In this document: positions 38,910-46,933 of the stretch, piece by piece | Layout of the letters: the number at the start of each line of letters is the position of its first letter | How positions within the stretch are numbered: the stretch's first letter is position 1 | Assembly: GCA_016190665.1 (NCBI GenBank) | Contig: JACPQD010000093.1 | Span: 1-64,000, forward strand | Direction: 5' to 3' | DNA from: Chloroflexota bacterium | GTDB taxonomy: Bacteria; Chloroflexota; Dehalococcoidia; JACPQD01 | DNA: 64,000 nt | Translations under genes and position numbers: made by a program | Notes under the pieces: generated by a model | What the model saw: only the letters and a program-made list of their open reading frames with translations | What the model was told of the DNA's origin: nothing | Database searches by the model: none

Positions 38910-39722
38910 TTGCATCCGAAACGGGTCATCTGGGTTTTCCTCCTCCTCGCTATCCTGGTAGCTGTTATCGCCCTCCCCGGTGAAGTCCGCGCCGATTTTA
39001 TCGAGGCGCCCGTGATGAAAGCGCTGGAGCCCCTGCAGGCCCGGCTAACCCGGCTAGCCTCGCCCCTGGCTGGCCTGGTAAGCTACCTGAACAGAATCTC
39101 CGGCCTTGAGGCTGAGAAACAGCGACTGGAAGGTGAGGTAGCCCAGCTAACCAGCGATGTCGCTCGACTCAAAGAGACCGAAAGCGAGAACAGGCGGCTT
39201 CGCGAGCTTGTGAGCTATCAAAGCGCTCATCCCGAGTGGAACTTCCTCGGCGCCGAGATTATTTCTCGTGACCCCAACAATCTGGTCCAATCCGCCACAC
39301 TCGACAAGGGCTCCCAGAGCGGGGTAGCTGAAGGCATGACTGTGCTGGCCGGCGGCACGCTGGTAGGGCGCATCAGCCGAGTCCTGGAGACCACATCAAG
39401 GGTGCTTTTCGTATCCGACGCCAGCAGTTCGGTGAACGCGATGGTGCAGCGTTCTCGCGCCCTGGGCGTAATCAAGGGCCGATTGGGCAATCGCCTGCTC
39501 ATGGATTATCTCCCTCAGACCGACGATATTCAGATGAACGATCTCATCATTACGTCTGGCCTGGGCGGCGGTTTCCCCAAAGGCTTGCCCCTCGGGCGGG
39601 CTGTCGCTATTAGAGGCCGCGACGTAGAGCCTTTCCTTCAACTGGAAATTGAGCCGCTGCTGGACTTCAGGAAGCTGGAGACGGTGATAATTATCCTTAA
39701 CTTCACGCCCCTCAGGCAGTGA
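38910..39722 (+). CDS. mreC: Rod-shape-determining protein MreC
   Basis: 270-residue MreC. One N-terminal membrane segment (VIWVFLLLAILVAVIAL), then a coiled coil (about 55-90, LEAEKQRLEGEVAQLTSDVA region), then the beta-rich domain with IISRDPNN, LDKGSQSGV and RISRVLE motifs. It scaffolds PBP2 activation outside the membrane. TTG 38910 is chosen: AGAGGAG lies at 38896-38902, and the longer frame upstream encodes only repeat sequence. Confidence 0.93.
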   Translation: MHPKRVIWVFLLLAILVAVIALPGEVRADFIEAPVMKALEPLQARLTRLASPLAGLVSYLNRISGLEAEKQRLEGEVAQLTSDVARLKETESENRRLRELVSYQSAHPEWNFLGAEIISRDPNNLVQSATLDKGSQSGVAEGMTVLAGGTLVGRISRVLETTSRVLFVSDASSSVNAMVQRSRALGVIKGRLGNRLLMDYLPQTDDIQMNDLIITSGLGGGFPKGLPLGRAVAIRGRDVEPFLQLEIEPLLDFRKLETVIIILNFTPLRQ

Positions 39723-39725
39723 AAC

Positions 39726-40208
39726 ATGAGCTACCTTGTTCTAGGTGTCGCCGTAGTTCTTGCAGTCCTCCTTCAATCTGCCCCCGCGCCTCCTATCAAG
39801 CTCCTGGATCTTAAGCCGGACCTGCTGCTCATCCTGATGGCGGCTTGGGGCACAGCCCGGGGGTCACAGGAGGCGATCAGCGGAGGAATCGTGGGTGGCA
39901 TCCTCATGGACATCCAGAGCCATGTCCCTTTGGGGATCACGGCGCTAGCTCTGCTGCCCGTTGCTTTCGTCGCCGGTCAAAGCAGGTCTTATTTCCAGGG
40001 CACCCATCCTTTGGTCCTGCTGACCATCACGTTTTGCGGAACCTTCGTCTACTATTCCATCACCCTCCTCGCCCTCCAGGCGACAGGGTCGGAACTGGAC
40101 TGGTTTGAGAGCCTTGCCAGGGTTTCCCTCCCCGTAGCCATACTTAACAGCCTGATATCGTACCTGCCCTTCTGGGCATTGGGGCGCTTTCGCGGCCCCA
40201 CGGGCTGA
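39726..40208 (+). CDS. mreD: Rod-shape-determining protein MreD
   Basis: 160-residue integral membrane protein with about five hydrophobic segments (start MSYLVLGVAVVLAVLLQ, then KPDLLLILMAAWG and LMDIQSHVPLGITALALLPVAFVAG). Small size, composition and place between mreC and mrdA identify MreD. It starts three bases after the mreC stop. Confidence 0.9.
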   Translation: MSYLVLGVAVVLAVLLQSAPAPPIKLLDLKPDLLLILMAAWGTARGSQEAISGGIVGGILMDIQSHVPLGITALALLPVAFVAGQSRSYFQGTHPLVLLTITFCGTFVYYSITLLALQATGSELDWFESLARVSLPVAILNSLISYLPFWALGRFRGPTG

Positions 40209-40223
40209 GACAAGGAGGTCAGC

Positions 40224-42179
40224 TTGGGCAACGTAAGGAAACGTTGGGTAGTGCATAGGCCGCCCCGGGTAAAGCAAGCCCACATAGTTGCGCTGAAGCT
40301 TATCTGTCTGAGGCTGCTCATCCTGGCTGTATTCTCTGTGCTTGCCGCGCAGTTGTGGCGGATGCAGGTCGTCGAAGGAAAACAATATCAACAAAGGGCC
40401 GAACTGAACCGCCTCCGCCTGCTTCCCATAGCACCGACACGAGGCATCGTGTACGACCGCAACGGCGTCATACTGGCGCGAAATGTGCCGAGTTTCACCG
40501 TCTCCATCATGCCTGCTGACGTGCCCAGGAGCCAGCAAGAGGATGTAAGCGGACGCCTGAGCGAACTCCTCGACATCCCAGCCGACGAGATAAGCGATCT
40601 GGTGAATAAGAGGCGCTCGCAGCTTGAATTGTTCACGCCGGTTCCTATCAAGGAGAGGGTGGACCAGGAGACAGCCTTCATCCTGGAGGAGCGCAGCGCT
40701 GAATTCCCAGGCGTGCAGGTTTCCGTCGAGCCAACTCGCCAGTACGAAGGCATGTTCACCTCCCAGATAATCGGGTACACCGGACGCATCTCCGCGGAAG
40801 AATACTCCACACTCAAGAGTTCCGGTTACGAACTGAACGACCGGCTCGGCAAGACCGGTGTGGAGTCTTCCTATGAGGACCAGCTCAGAGGCAAGCCCGG
40901 CAAGGAACAGGTGGAGGTAAACGCGGCGGGCAAGAGAATACGCACGCTGGAGCGTTCTGAACCCCGCACAGGTAACAACATTGTCTTGTCCATCGACCTT
41001 GATCTTCAGGAGAAGATCACCGAGTTCCTCCTGGCCGGCAAAGGACGGTCTCAGCACGCCGTCGCCATTGCCATGAACCCACAGACGGGTGAGATACTTT
41101 CCATGGTCTCGTTGCCCACCTACGACAACAACGTTTTCACCAGTTCCATCTCGCGAGAGATGCTCGCCGAGCTTCTGCAAGACCCGCGCCGCCCTCTGTT
41201 CAACCATGCTATCAGCGCCCAGTACCCGCCTGGCTCCATCTTTAAGATCGTCACCGCCTCCGGTGCGCTGCAAGACAGGGTGGCCAACCCCCGCACCCAG
41301 ATTGTCAGCACCGGCGAGATAACCGTCCCCAACAAGTACGACCCGTCCATCGTATACACCTTCCGTGATTGGGCTGCTCTGGGTATGCTTGACTTCTACC
41401 AGGCGATAGCCCGCTCGTCCGATATCTACTTCTACTATCTCGCCGGCGGCTACAAGGAGTTCAGGGGACTCGGGGTCGAGCGCTTATCCCACTACGCGCG
41501 GGCCTTCGGCCTGGGCCAGCCAACTGGGATCGACCTGCCCGGAGAGGCCAACGGGCTGGTCCCCGACGAGCGGTGGAAACAGGAGAGGTTGAGAGAGCCG
41601 TGGGTAACCGGAGACACCTACAACTACGGCATAGGACAGGGCTATGTGCTGACCACTCCCCTGCAGATGGTGAACGTGGCTGCCGCGGTGGCCAGCAATG
41701 GAACTCTTATGAGGCCGCGCGTGGTGAGAGAGATATCGGACGCTGACGGAAACGTGATAGCGCCCTTCTCGCCAGAACCTGTCGGCAAGCTGCCAGTATC
41801 CAGCGCTAACCTGGACATCATTCGGGAGGGGATGCGACAAGCGGCGGAATGGGGCACGGCTACAGGCGCCAAGATACCTGGCATACGCATCGCCGGCAAG
41901 ACAGGTACCGCCGAATATGGTATGCCCGATCCGATCACTGGCAAGTACGCTGCCCATGGGTGGTTCCTGACCTTCGCTCCCTATGAGAACCCGGAGATTG
42001 CTTTAGTGGTCTTTCTGGAAGAGGGGAATGGCGCGGCCGACGCCGCTCCACTGGCCGGCAAGATACTACGGTACTATTTCGAAAGAACCGGCCGCATCTC
42101 CAGGGATGCGCCGCCGGTGGCGACCCCGGTGATTCCCATCGCTTCGAACCTCAGACCGGGAGAGCGTGTTGCAGATTAG
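40224..42179 (+). CDS. mrdA: Penicillin-binding protein 2 (elongasome transpeptidase)
   Basis: 651-residue class B PBP that cross-links peptidoglycan during side-wall growth. One N-terminal membrane segment (about 28-48), the dimerisation/pedestal domain starting LNRLRLLPIAPTRG, then the transpeptidase domain with SxxK in YPPGSIFKI, SSD in ARSSDIYFYY (the SxN position, as usual for PBP2 types with Asp) and KTG in IAGKTGTAEYG. TTG 40224 has AAGGAGG at 40212-40218. Overlaps rodA by 14 bases. Confidence 0.95.
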   Translation: MGNVRKRWVVHRPPRVKQAHIVALKLICLRLLILAVFSVLAAQLWRMQVVEGKQYQQRAELNRLRLLPIAPTRGIVYDRNGVILARNVPSFTVSIMPADVPRSQQEDVSGRLSELLDIPADEISDLVNKRRSQLELFTPVPIKERVDQETAFILEERSAEFPGVQVSVEPTRQYEGMFTSQIIGYTGRISAEEYSTLKSSGYELNDRLGKTGVESSYEDQLRGKPGKEQVEVNAAGKRIRTLERSEPRTGNNIVLSIDLDLQEKITEFLLAGKGRSQHAVAIAMNPQTGEILSMVSLPTYDNNVFTSSISREMLAELLQDPRRPLFNHAISAQYPPGSIFKIVTASGALQDRVANPRTQIVSTGEITVPNKYDPSIVYTFRDWAALGMLDFYQAIARSSDIYFYYLAGGYKEFRGLGVERLSHYARAFGLGQPTGIDLPGEANGLVPDERWKQERLREPWVTGDTYNYGIGQGYVLTTPLQMVNVAAAVASNGTLMRPRVVREISDADGNVIAPFSPEPVGKLPVSSANLDIIREGMRQAAEWGTATGAKIPGIRIAGKTGTAEYGMPDPITGKYAAHGWFLTFAPYENPEIALVVFLEEGNGAADAAPLAGKILRYYFERTGRISRDAPPVATPVIPIASNLRPGERVAD

Positions 42180-43290
42180 GCTTTGGCTTCATTTCGACGT
42201 CTTGCTCTTCCTCGTTTGCCTGGTCCTGGTGGGTTTTGGCCTGCTGACGATCTATAGCGCTGCGGCGCCGACAGCATCCTCTGAGGCTCAACTGCTGGAG
42301 ACCCCGTATGTGCGCCAGGGGGTTTCCGCTGGCATCGGCCTGGTGCTGATGTTAGCCCTTGCCTGGATGGACTACCGTTTCCTGGGCCGGATATCGCCGT
42401 TCCTCTATCTGGTCGCTCTCGGATCACTGCTCCTCGTACTCCTGATGGGGAGCAGCACCTACGGCGCCAGACGGTGGATCAACCTAGGGTCCTTTCCAGT
42501 ACAACCCTCAGAGATGGCCAAACTCACCATGATTATCGTTCTGGCCAGGTTGCTTGCCGACCATCAGCAGAGGCTCAAACATCCCCTCATAATGCTCGCG
42601 TCCCTCCTGGCGCTGGCTGTTCCTGCGGCGCTCGTCTACCTCCAGCCGGATCTGGGCACCATGATCATTTTCGCCGCAATCTGGGTGGCGATAGCCGTCA
42701 TGGCCGGCGTCCGTCTCATTCACCTGGGAAGCGTGGGGGCGGTGGCGCTCCTGGCCGTGCCCTTCGCCTACGCCTTCCTGCTGCGCGGCTACATGAGGGA
42801 GCGAATAGCCACGTTTTTCGATCCCGCGGCCGACCCCCTGGGAGCGGGTTATAACATGATGCAGTCCGCCATAGGCGTGGGCTCAGGAGGAATGTGGGGA
42901 AAAGGATTCATGCAAGGCACTCAGAGCCAGCTCCATTTCCTGCGCATTCAGAAGACCGACTTCATCTTCAGCGTCTTCGCCGAGGAGTGGGGATTTGTGG
43001 GCTCCGTAGCTCTTTTCTCTCTCTTTGTCATCCTGCTATTCAGAGCAGTGAGGGTCGCCTCCGTGGCGCCCGATGTCTATGGCCGCCTGGTGGCCGTGGG
43101 CATTGTCACCATGATTCTCTTCCAGGTCTTCATAAACGTAGGAGTAAATGTGAGGCTGCTGCCGGTTACCGGTGTGCCTCTACCCTTTATCAGTTACGGC
43201 GGGAACGCCCTGATAACCAACATGGCGGCGATAGGGATCCTGCAAAGCATAAACATGCGCCAGAAGAGGAAGGAGCCGAAGAAGACGTAG
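42166..43290 (+). CDS. rodA: Peptidoglycan glycosyltransferase RodA
   Basis: 374-residue SEDS-family polymerase with about ten membrane segments. Diagnostic motifs are YGARRWINLG with FPVQPSEMAKL, YLQPDLGTMI, the QKTDFIFSVFAEEWGFVG loop and the C-terminal TGVPLPFISYGGNALI. It makes glycan strands together with PBP2. GTG 42166 lies within the end of mrdA and is preceded by GGGAGAG. Confidence 0.95.
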   Translation: MLQIRLWLHFDVLLFLVCLVLVGFGLLTIYSAAAPTASSEAQLLETPYVRQGVSAGIGLVLMLALAWMDYRFLGRISPFLYLVALGSLLLVLLMGSSTYGARRWINLGSFPVQPSEMAKLTMIIVLARLLADHQQRLKHPLIMLASLLALAVPAALVYLQPDLGTMIIFAAIWVAIAVMAGVRLIHLGSVGAVALLAVPFAYAFLLRGYMRERIATFFDPAADPLGAGYNMMQSAIGVGSGGMWGKGFMQGTQSQLHFLRIQKTDFIFSVFAEEWGFVGSVALFSLFVILLFRAVRVASVAPDVYGRLVAVGIVTMILFQVFINVGVNVRLLPVTGVPLPFISYGGNALITNMAAIGILQSINMRQKRKEPKKT

Positions 43291-43365
43291 GCGAGCTGTC
43301 AGCTTTCAGCGGTCAGTGGTGAAGGGAAGATTTAACCACGAAATACACGAAATACACGAAAATAG
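43291..43365. repeat. 'gctgtcagctttcagc' and 'cacgaaatacacgaa' repeats
   Basis: Two repeat vocabularies side by side downstream of rodA: GAGCTGTCAGCTTTCAGCGG (43293-43312) and AACCACGAAATACACGAAAT (43334 on). Only single arms are present here. Confidence 0.65.
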
Positions 43366-43474
43366 TTTACAGTCTACTTCCTATGTCGCTGCTCGGTGGT
43401 CTCTGCGCGGTGCCCCCGGCCATGCCATTTCAAGCCGGAGACAGGCATCTGTCTTGATTAGTCAGGAGAGTAGA

Positions 43475-43780
43475 TTGATACCGATCGAAGAGGAATTCCA
43501 TAAGGCTATGCTGTTGGTGTACGAAAGAGCAAAGACCGAGTGCAGGTATAACGCGACTCGGTTTCTGCAAATGGTCTGTGAGCAAGGCGGCCTGAACGCT
43601 GCGAAGCCCCTCTTGCGTGCAGAAGCCCTCTCCGACGGCTTTGTGGCGCTCTGGGAGTGCGGTCGGCTTGACTTGACAATGGAAGCCCTCCTTCTGAACC
43701 CGAAATGGGAAGCGCTTTTCTCTGACGAGGAGAGAGCGATTGCCAGACGAAGGCTGTCGGCCAGTGGCTACAAATCGTAG
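43475..43780 (+). CDS. Conserved hypothetical protein
   Basis: 101-residue protein of unknown function. It is predicted largely helical, with EEEFHKAMLLVYERAKTECR, GLNAAKPLLRAEALSDGFVALWE and NPKWEALFSDEERAIARRRL as visible segments. This pattern recurs in small proteins of many bacteria but I cannot name a function. TTG 43475 is chosen because AGGAGAG lies at 43464-43470; the longer frame from 43316 is encoded by repeats (NHEIHEIHEN). A GTTTCC-TTG-GGAAAC hairpin follows the stop. Confidence 0.7.
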   Translation: MIPIEEEFHKAMLLVYERAKTECRYNATRFLQMVCEQGGLNAAKPLLRAEALSDGFVALWECGRLDLTMEALLLNPKWEALFSDEERAIARRRLSASGYKS

Positions 43781-43781
43781 T

Positions 43782-43796
43782 GTTTCCTTGGGAAAC
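43782..43796 (+). terminator. Small hairpin after the hypothetical gene
   Basis: GTTTCC-TTG-GGAAAC immediately follows the stop at 43780. No T tract, so termination is uncertain. The rest of the gap to 44015 holds a CCAAATGG/CCATTTGG pair and a TCATCATTCATC repeat, and no gene. Confidence 0.4.
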
Positions 43797-44015
43797 CTCC
43801 TCTCCTTCCTGGAACATTCGCAGGTGTCCCTTGTTATGGACAGGATCGGCATCTCACCAAGTGCTCATCCCTAAGTCAACCAAATGGCTGCCCTCCGACC
43901 CCATTTGGAAGGCATAGAATGAGGCCGCTAGTACCCAGCTGTATCCATCAGCATTTCGTCGTAAACAAAGAAACTTGGGGGAGGGGCTATTTCATCATTC
44001 ATCATTCCGCATTCA

Positions 44016-45413
44016 TCATTTCAACGGGCTGATAGCTGAAGGCTGACCGCTGACAGCTATTTTCACCGCCTCCGCCAGGGATTCCACGCCGACGATGCGG
44101 AGCCCCTGAGGCGCTGAAAATGGCCCGCGCCTCATCCTGGGCATGAGGCACTGGCCAAAGCCAAGCTTCGCCGCCTCTCCCAGCCTGCGCTCCATCTGGC
44201 TGACCATCCTGATCTCGCCGCTGAGCCCTACCTCCCCCACCGCCACCAGGTCGGTGGCCAATCCTTTGTTGCGCAGGCTGGAGGCGATGGCCAGGGCGAT
44301 GCCAAGGTCGGCGGCGGGCTCGCCCACCTTGAGGCCGCCCACCACGTTGACAATGATGTCCTGATTGAACAGCGAGAGGCCCACCCTCTTGGCCAGCACG
44401 GCGATCACAAGCAGCAGCCGGTTCAGGTCTACGCCATTAGCAGTCCGGCGCGGCAGACCGAAGCTGGTAGTGCTCGTCAGGGCCTGGACCTCCACCAGGA
44501 AGGGGCGCGTGCCCTCGAGAGTGGGAATAACGACGGAGCCTACGGAAATGGGCGAGCGGTCCGAGAGAAAGGCTTCCGATGGGTTCTCCACTTCCACGAG
44601 CCCCTGGTCCCTCATCTCGAAGACGCCGACCTCGTTGGTTGAGCCAAAGCGGTTCTTCACACCCCTCAACACGCGGTAGGCGCTGAAGTGCTCGCCCTCA
44701 AGGTAGAGGACTGCGTCCACCATATGCTCCAGCAGGCGAGGCCCAGCGATAGCGCCGTCCTTAGTCACGTGGCCGGTGATCAAGACCGGGATGTTGGACG
44801 ATTTCGCCCATTGCATCAGCCGGACGGCGCACTCCCTTATCTGGCCGACGCTTCCCGAGGTGGACCCGGACTCCTCGAGATAGGCCGTCTGGATCGAGTC
44901 AATAATAACCACGCAGGGCCCAAGCTGCCCGGCCTTTTCCAGGACTACGTCCAGGTTGGTTTCCGCCATCAGGAAGAGACCGTCACCGGCCAGGCCCAGC
45001 CGGTTCGCCCGGAGCTTGACCTGCTGCACCGACTCCTCGCCGGAGGCATAGAGGACCTTCCCCACGGATCCGGTCAACGTGGCGGCTACCTGCAGCAGGA
45101 GGGTAGACTTGCCGATGCCGGGGTCGCCGCTGATGAGGACCAACGATCCGGGGACTATGCCGCCGCCCAAAACACGGTTGAACTCGTTGAAGGGGAGGAC
45201 TATACGTCCCGTTTCCTCGTCGGAGATTCGAGACACCTCTTGCGGGTCGTTGACCGGGAGGGGACTGAGGCGCTTTCGTGGGGTTTCGGCCTTCGCGGGA
45301 GCCTCAACATAGGAGTTCCACTCGTGGCATCCCGGGCAATAGCCTACCCACTTGGGGCTCTCTCGCCCACACTGCTGGCAGAAGAACAAAGCCCTGGTCC
45401 GATCCTTGGGCAT
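44016..45413 (-). CDS. radA: DNA repair protein RadA
   Basis: 465-residue RadA/Sms, a RecA-like helicase that promotes branch migration. N-terminal zinc finger CQQCG...CPGC (residues about 11-28), Walker A GDPGIGKST, the diagnostic KNRFGSTNE motif, and a C-terminal Lon-protease-like domain. ATG 45413 follows GAGGGGCG and lies 14 bases after the selA stop. The last residues (VSGQPSAISPLK) are encoded by an 'agctgtcagcggtcagcc' repeat, so the tail looks repeat-derived. Confidence 0.95.
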   Translation of the reverse strand: MPKDRTRALFFCQQCGRESPKWVGYCPGCHEWNSYVEAPAKAETPRKRLSPLPVNDPQEVSRISDEETGRIVLPFNEFNRVLGGGIVPGSLVLISGDPGIGKSTLLLQVAATLTGSVGKVLYASGEESVQQVKLRANRLGLAGDGLFLMAETNLDVVLEKAGQLGPCVVIIDSIQTAYLEESGSTSGSVGQIRECAVRLMQWAKSSNIPVLITGHVTKDGAIAGPRLLEHMVDAVLYLEGEHFSAYRVLRGVKNRFGSTNEVGVFEMRDQGLVEVENPSEAFLSDRSPISVGSVVIPTLEGTRPFLVEVQALTSTTSFGLPRRTANGVDLNRLLLVIAVLAKRVGLSLFNQDIIVNVVGGLKVGEPAADLGIALAIASSLRNKGLATDLVAVGEVGLSGEIRMVSQMERRLGEAAKLGFGQCLMPRMRRGPFSAPQGLRIVGVESLAEAVKIAVSGQPSAISPLK

Positions 45414-45426
45414 TACACGACGCCCC

Positions 45427-46818
45427 TCAGCTCCGAGCCACGCCTGCGAGCGAGCTCTTGACCGCCGCCCCCAAAGCGGCGTCCTCTTCAGGAAGGACCG
45501 TGCGCAGGTCCAGCAGCAACCTGTCATGCTCGATCCGGCCAACACACGGCGGCTCCGACGTGCGCAGGCGGCGGGCGAGCTCCTGCAACCTAGCTGGGCC
45601 GCGCTCACCGGACGGCGCCCTGATAGCGACCAGTCGCGTCTCGATGGTTGAGCCTGGGATGCTTCCCCCACCCACCACTGACTCGCCGGGCACGACTTCC
45701 GCAACCTCCCCCAGCGCCTGCGCCAGATCCCGCGCCCTCCGGTCCACCTCGGCCACGGGCATTGAGATCATGCGCCACACCGGGACCTTGTCCAGCGGCT
45801 CACCTTTGAGGTAATGGAACAAAGTGGCAACCAGGGCGGCCAGACTGAGCTTGTCGAGACGAACTGCCCGCGCCAGAGGATGGCGCTTGAGCTTGTCCAC
45901 CAGGTCCTTCTTGCCGACCACGATCCCGGCCTGGGGGCCGCCCAGGAGCTTATCGCCGGAGAAAAAGGCGAGCCCCACCCCAGCCGCGACGCTCTCCTGC
46001 ACCGTGGGCTCATGGTCCAGCCCGAACGTGGTTGTGTCCAGAAGGCAGCCGCTGCCCAGGTCGTCCAGGCAAAGGACATTGAGTCGATTGGCCAGCGCTG
46101 CCAACTCTCCGATGGCCACCGACTGAGTGAAGCCCACCACCCTGAAGTTGCTGGAGTGAACGCGCAAGAGGGCGGCCGTCCGCTCCGTGACCGCCTGCTC
46201 ATAATCCGCCAGATATGTACGATTAGTAGTGCCGACCTCCACCAGCTTGGCGCCGCTCTGCCGCAGCACCTCAGGGATCCGGAAACCGCCGCCGATCTCC
46301 ACCGCCTGCCCCCGCGAAACAATGACTTCCTTTCTCCGCGCCAGCGCGGTGAGGCCAAGGAGCACCGCCGAGGCGTTGTTGTTCACCACGATAGCTGCCT
46401 CGGCGCCAGTCAACTGGCAGAGGATGTTTTCCACGTGGGCGTGCCGGCTGCCGCGGTCTCCTGCTTGGAGGTCAAACTCAAGGTTGCTGTAAGACCTCGC
46501 CACCAGGTTCATGGCCTCGACAGCTTCCCGACTCAGCGGCGCCCGGCCCAGGTTGGTATGGATGATGACACCGGTGGCGTTGATGAGGGGACGAAGATTT
46601 GGCCGCCGCAACGCCTGAGCGTTGGCGACCATCGTCTCAACTATGGAGTCGAAGGGAGGACAGCCCTTCCCCACGCCTATAAGGTGGCGCAGCTCGTCGA
46701 GGTAGTTGCGGACGAGACTGGTAACCAGGCCCTCAGAGTAGAGATTCCTGAGGTCCCTGATCCTATCGTCGGAGAGGACCCTGTCGACGCTCGGCAGGCC
46801 CCGAAAACGGTTTTCCAT
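45427..46818 (-). CDS. selA: L-seryl-tRNA(Sec) selenium transferase
   Basis: 463-residue PLP enzyme that converts seryl-tRNA(Sec) to selenocysteyl-tRNA(Sec) using selenophosphate. Landmarks: LINATGVIIHTNLGRAPLS, NLEFDL, VVNNNASAVLL, LDDLGSGCLLD and the PLP lysine in FFSGDKLLGGPQAG. The N-terminal tRNA-binding helix region starts MENRFRGLPSVDRVLSD. Paired with selB at 31041, it shows the organism makes selenoproteins. Confidence 0.96.
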   Translation of the reverse strand: MENRFRGLPSVDRVLSDDRIRDLRNLYSEGLVTSLVRNYLDELRHLIGVGKGCPPFDSIVETMVANAQALRRPNLRPLINATGVIIHTNLGRAPLSREAVEAMNLVARSYSNLEFDLQAGDRGSRHAHVENILCQLTGAEAAIVVNNNASAVLLGLTALARRKEVIVSRGQAVEIGGGFRIPEVLRQSGAKLVEVGTTNRTYLADYEQAVTERTAALLRVHSSNFRVVGFTQSVAIGELAALANRLNVLCLDDLGSGCLLDTTTFGLDHEPTVQESVAAGVGLAFFSGDKLLGGPQAGIVVGKKDLVDKLKRHPLARAVRLDKLSLAALVATLFHYLKGEPLDKVPVWRMISMPVAEVDRRARDLAQALGEVAEVVPGESVVGGGSIPGSTIETRLVAIRAPSGERGPARLQELARRLRTSEPPCVGRIEHDRLLLDLRTVLPEEDAALGAAVKSSLAGVARS

Positions 46819-46879
46819 GTCCTTCTGTGGCCTGTTCTAAGCGAGGGATCTGCTGGTAGACCGGCGGCGGAGGCAGCGT

Positions 46880-46927
46880 GTACCCCCCCTTAATCCCCCC
46901 GTCCACGGGGGGATTAAGGGGGGGTAC
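46880..46927. terminator. Perfect 21-bp-stem palindrome between serA and selA
   Basis: The left arm (46880-46900, GTAC then C7, TTAAT, C6) pairs exactly with 46907-46927 around the loop GTCCAC. The loop and inner arms are those of the hairpins at 36040-36181. It stands downstream of selA-radA's upstream neighbour boundary, between two minus-strand genes, and would be a strong RNA hairpin. Confidence 0.7.
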
Positions 46928-46933
46928 AGGACA

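Noticed and set aside
43316-43474. N-terminal extension of the small hypothetical gene
   Set aside because: It translates repeat sequence (NHEIHEIHEN), while TTG 43475 has a good ribosome site.
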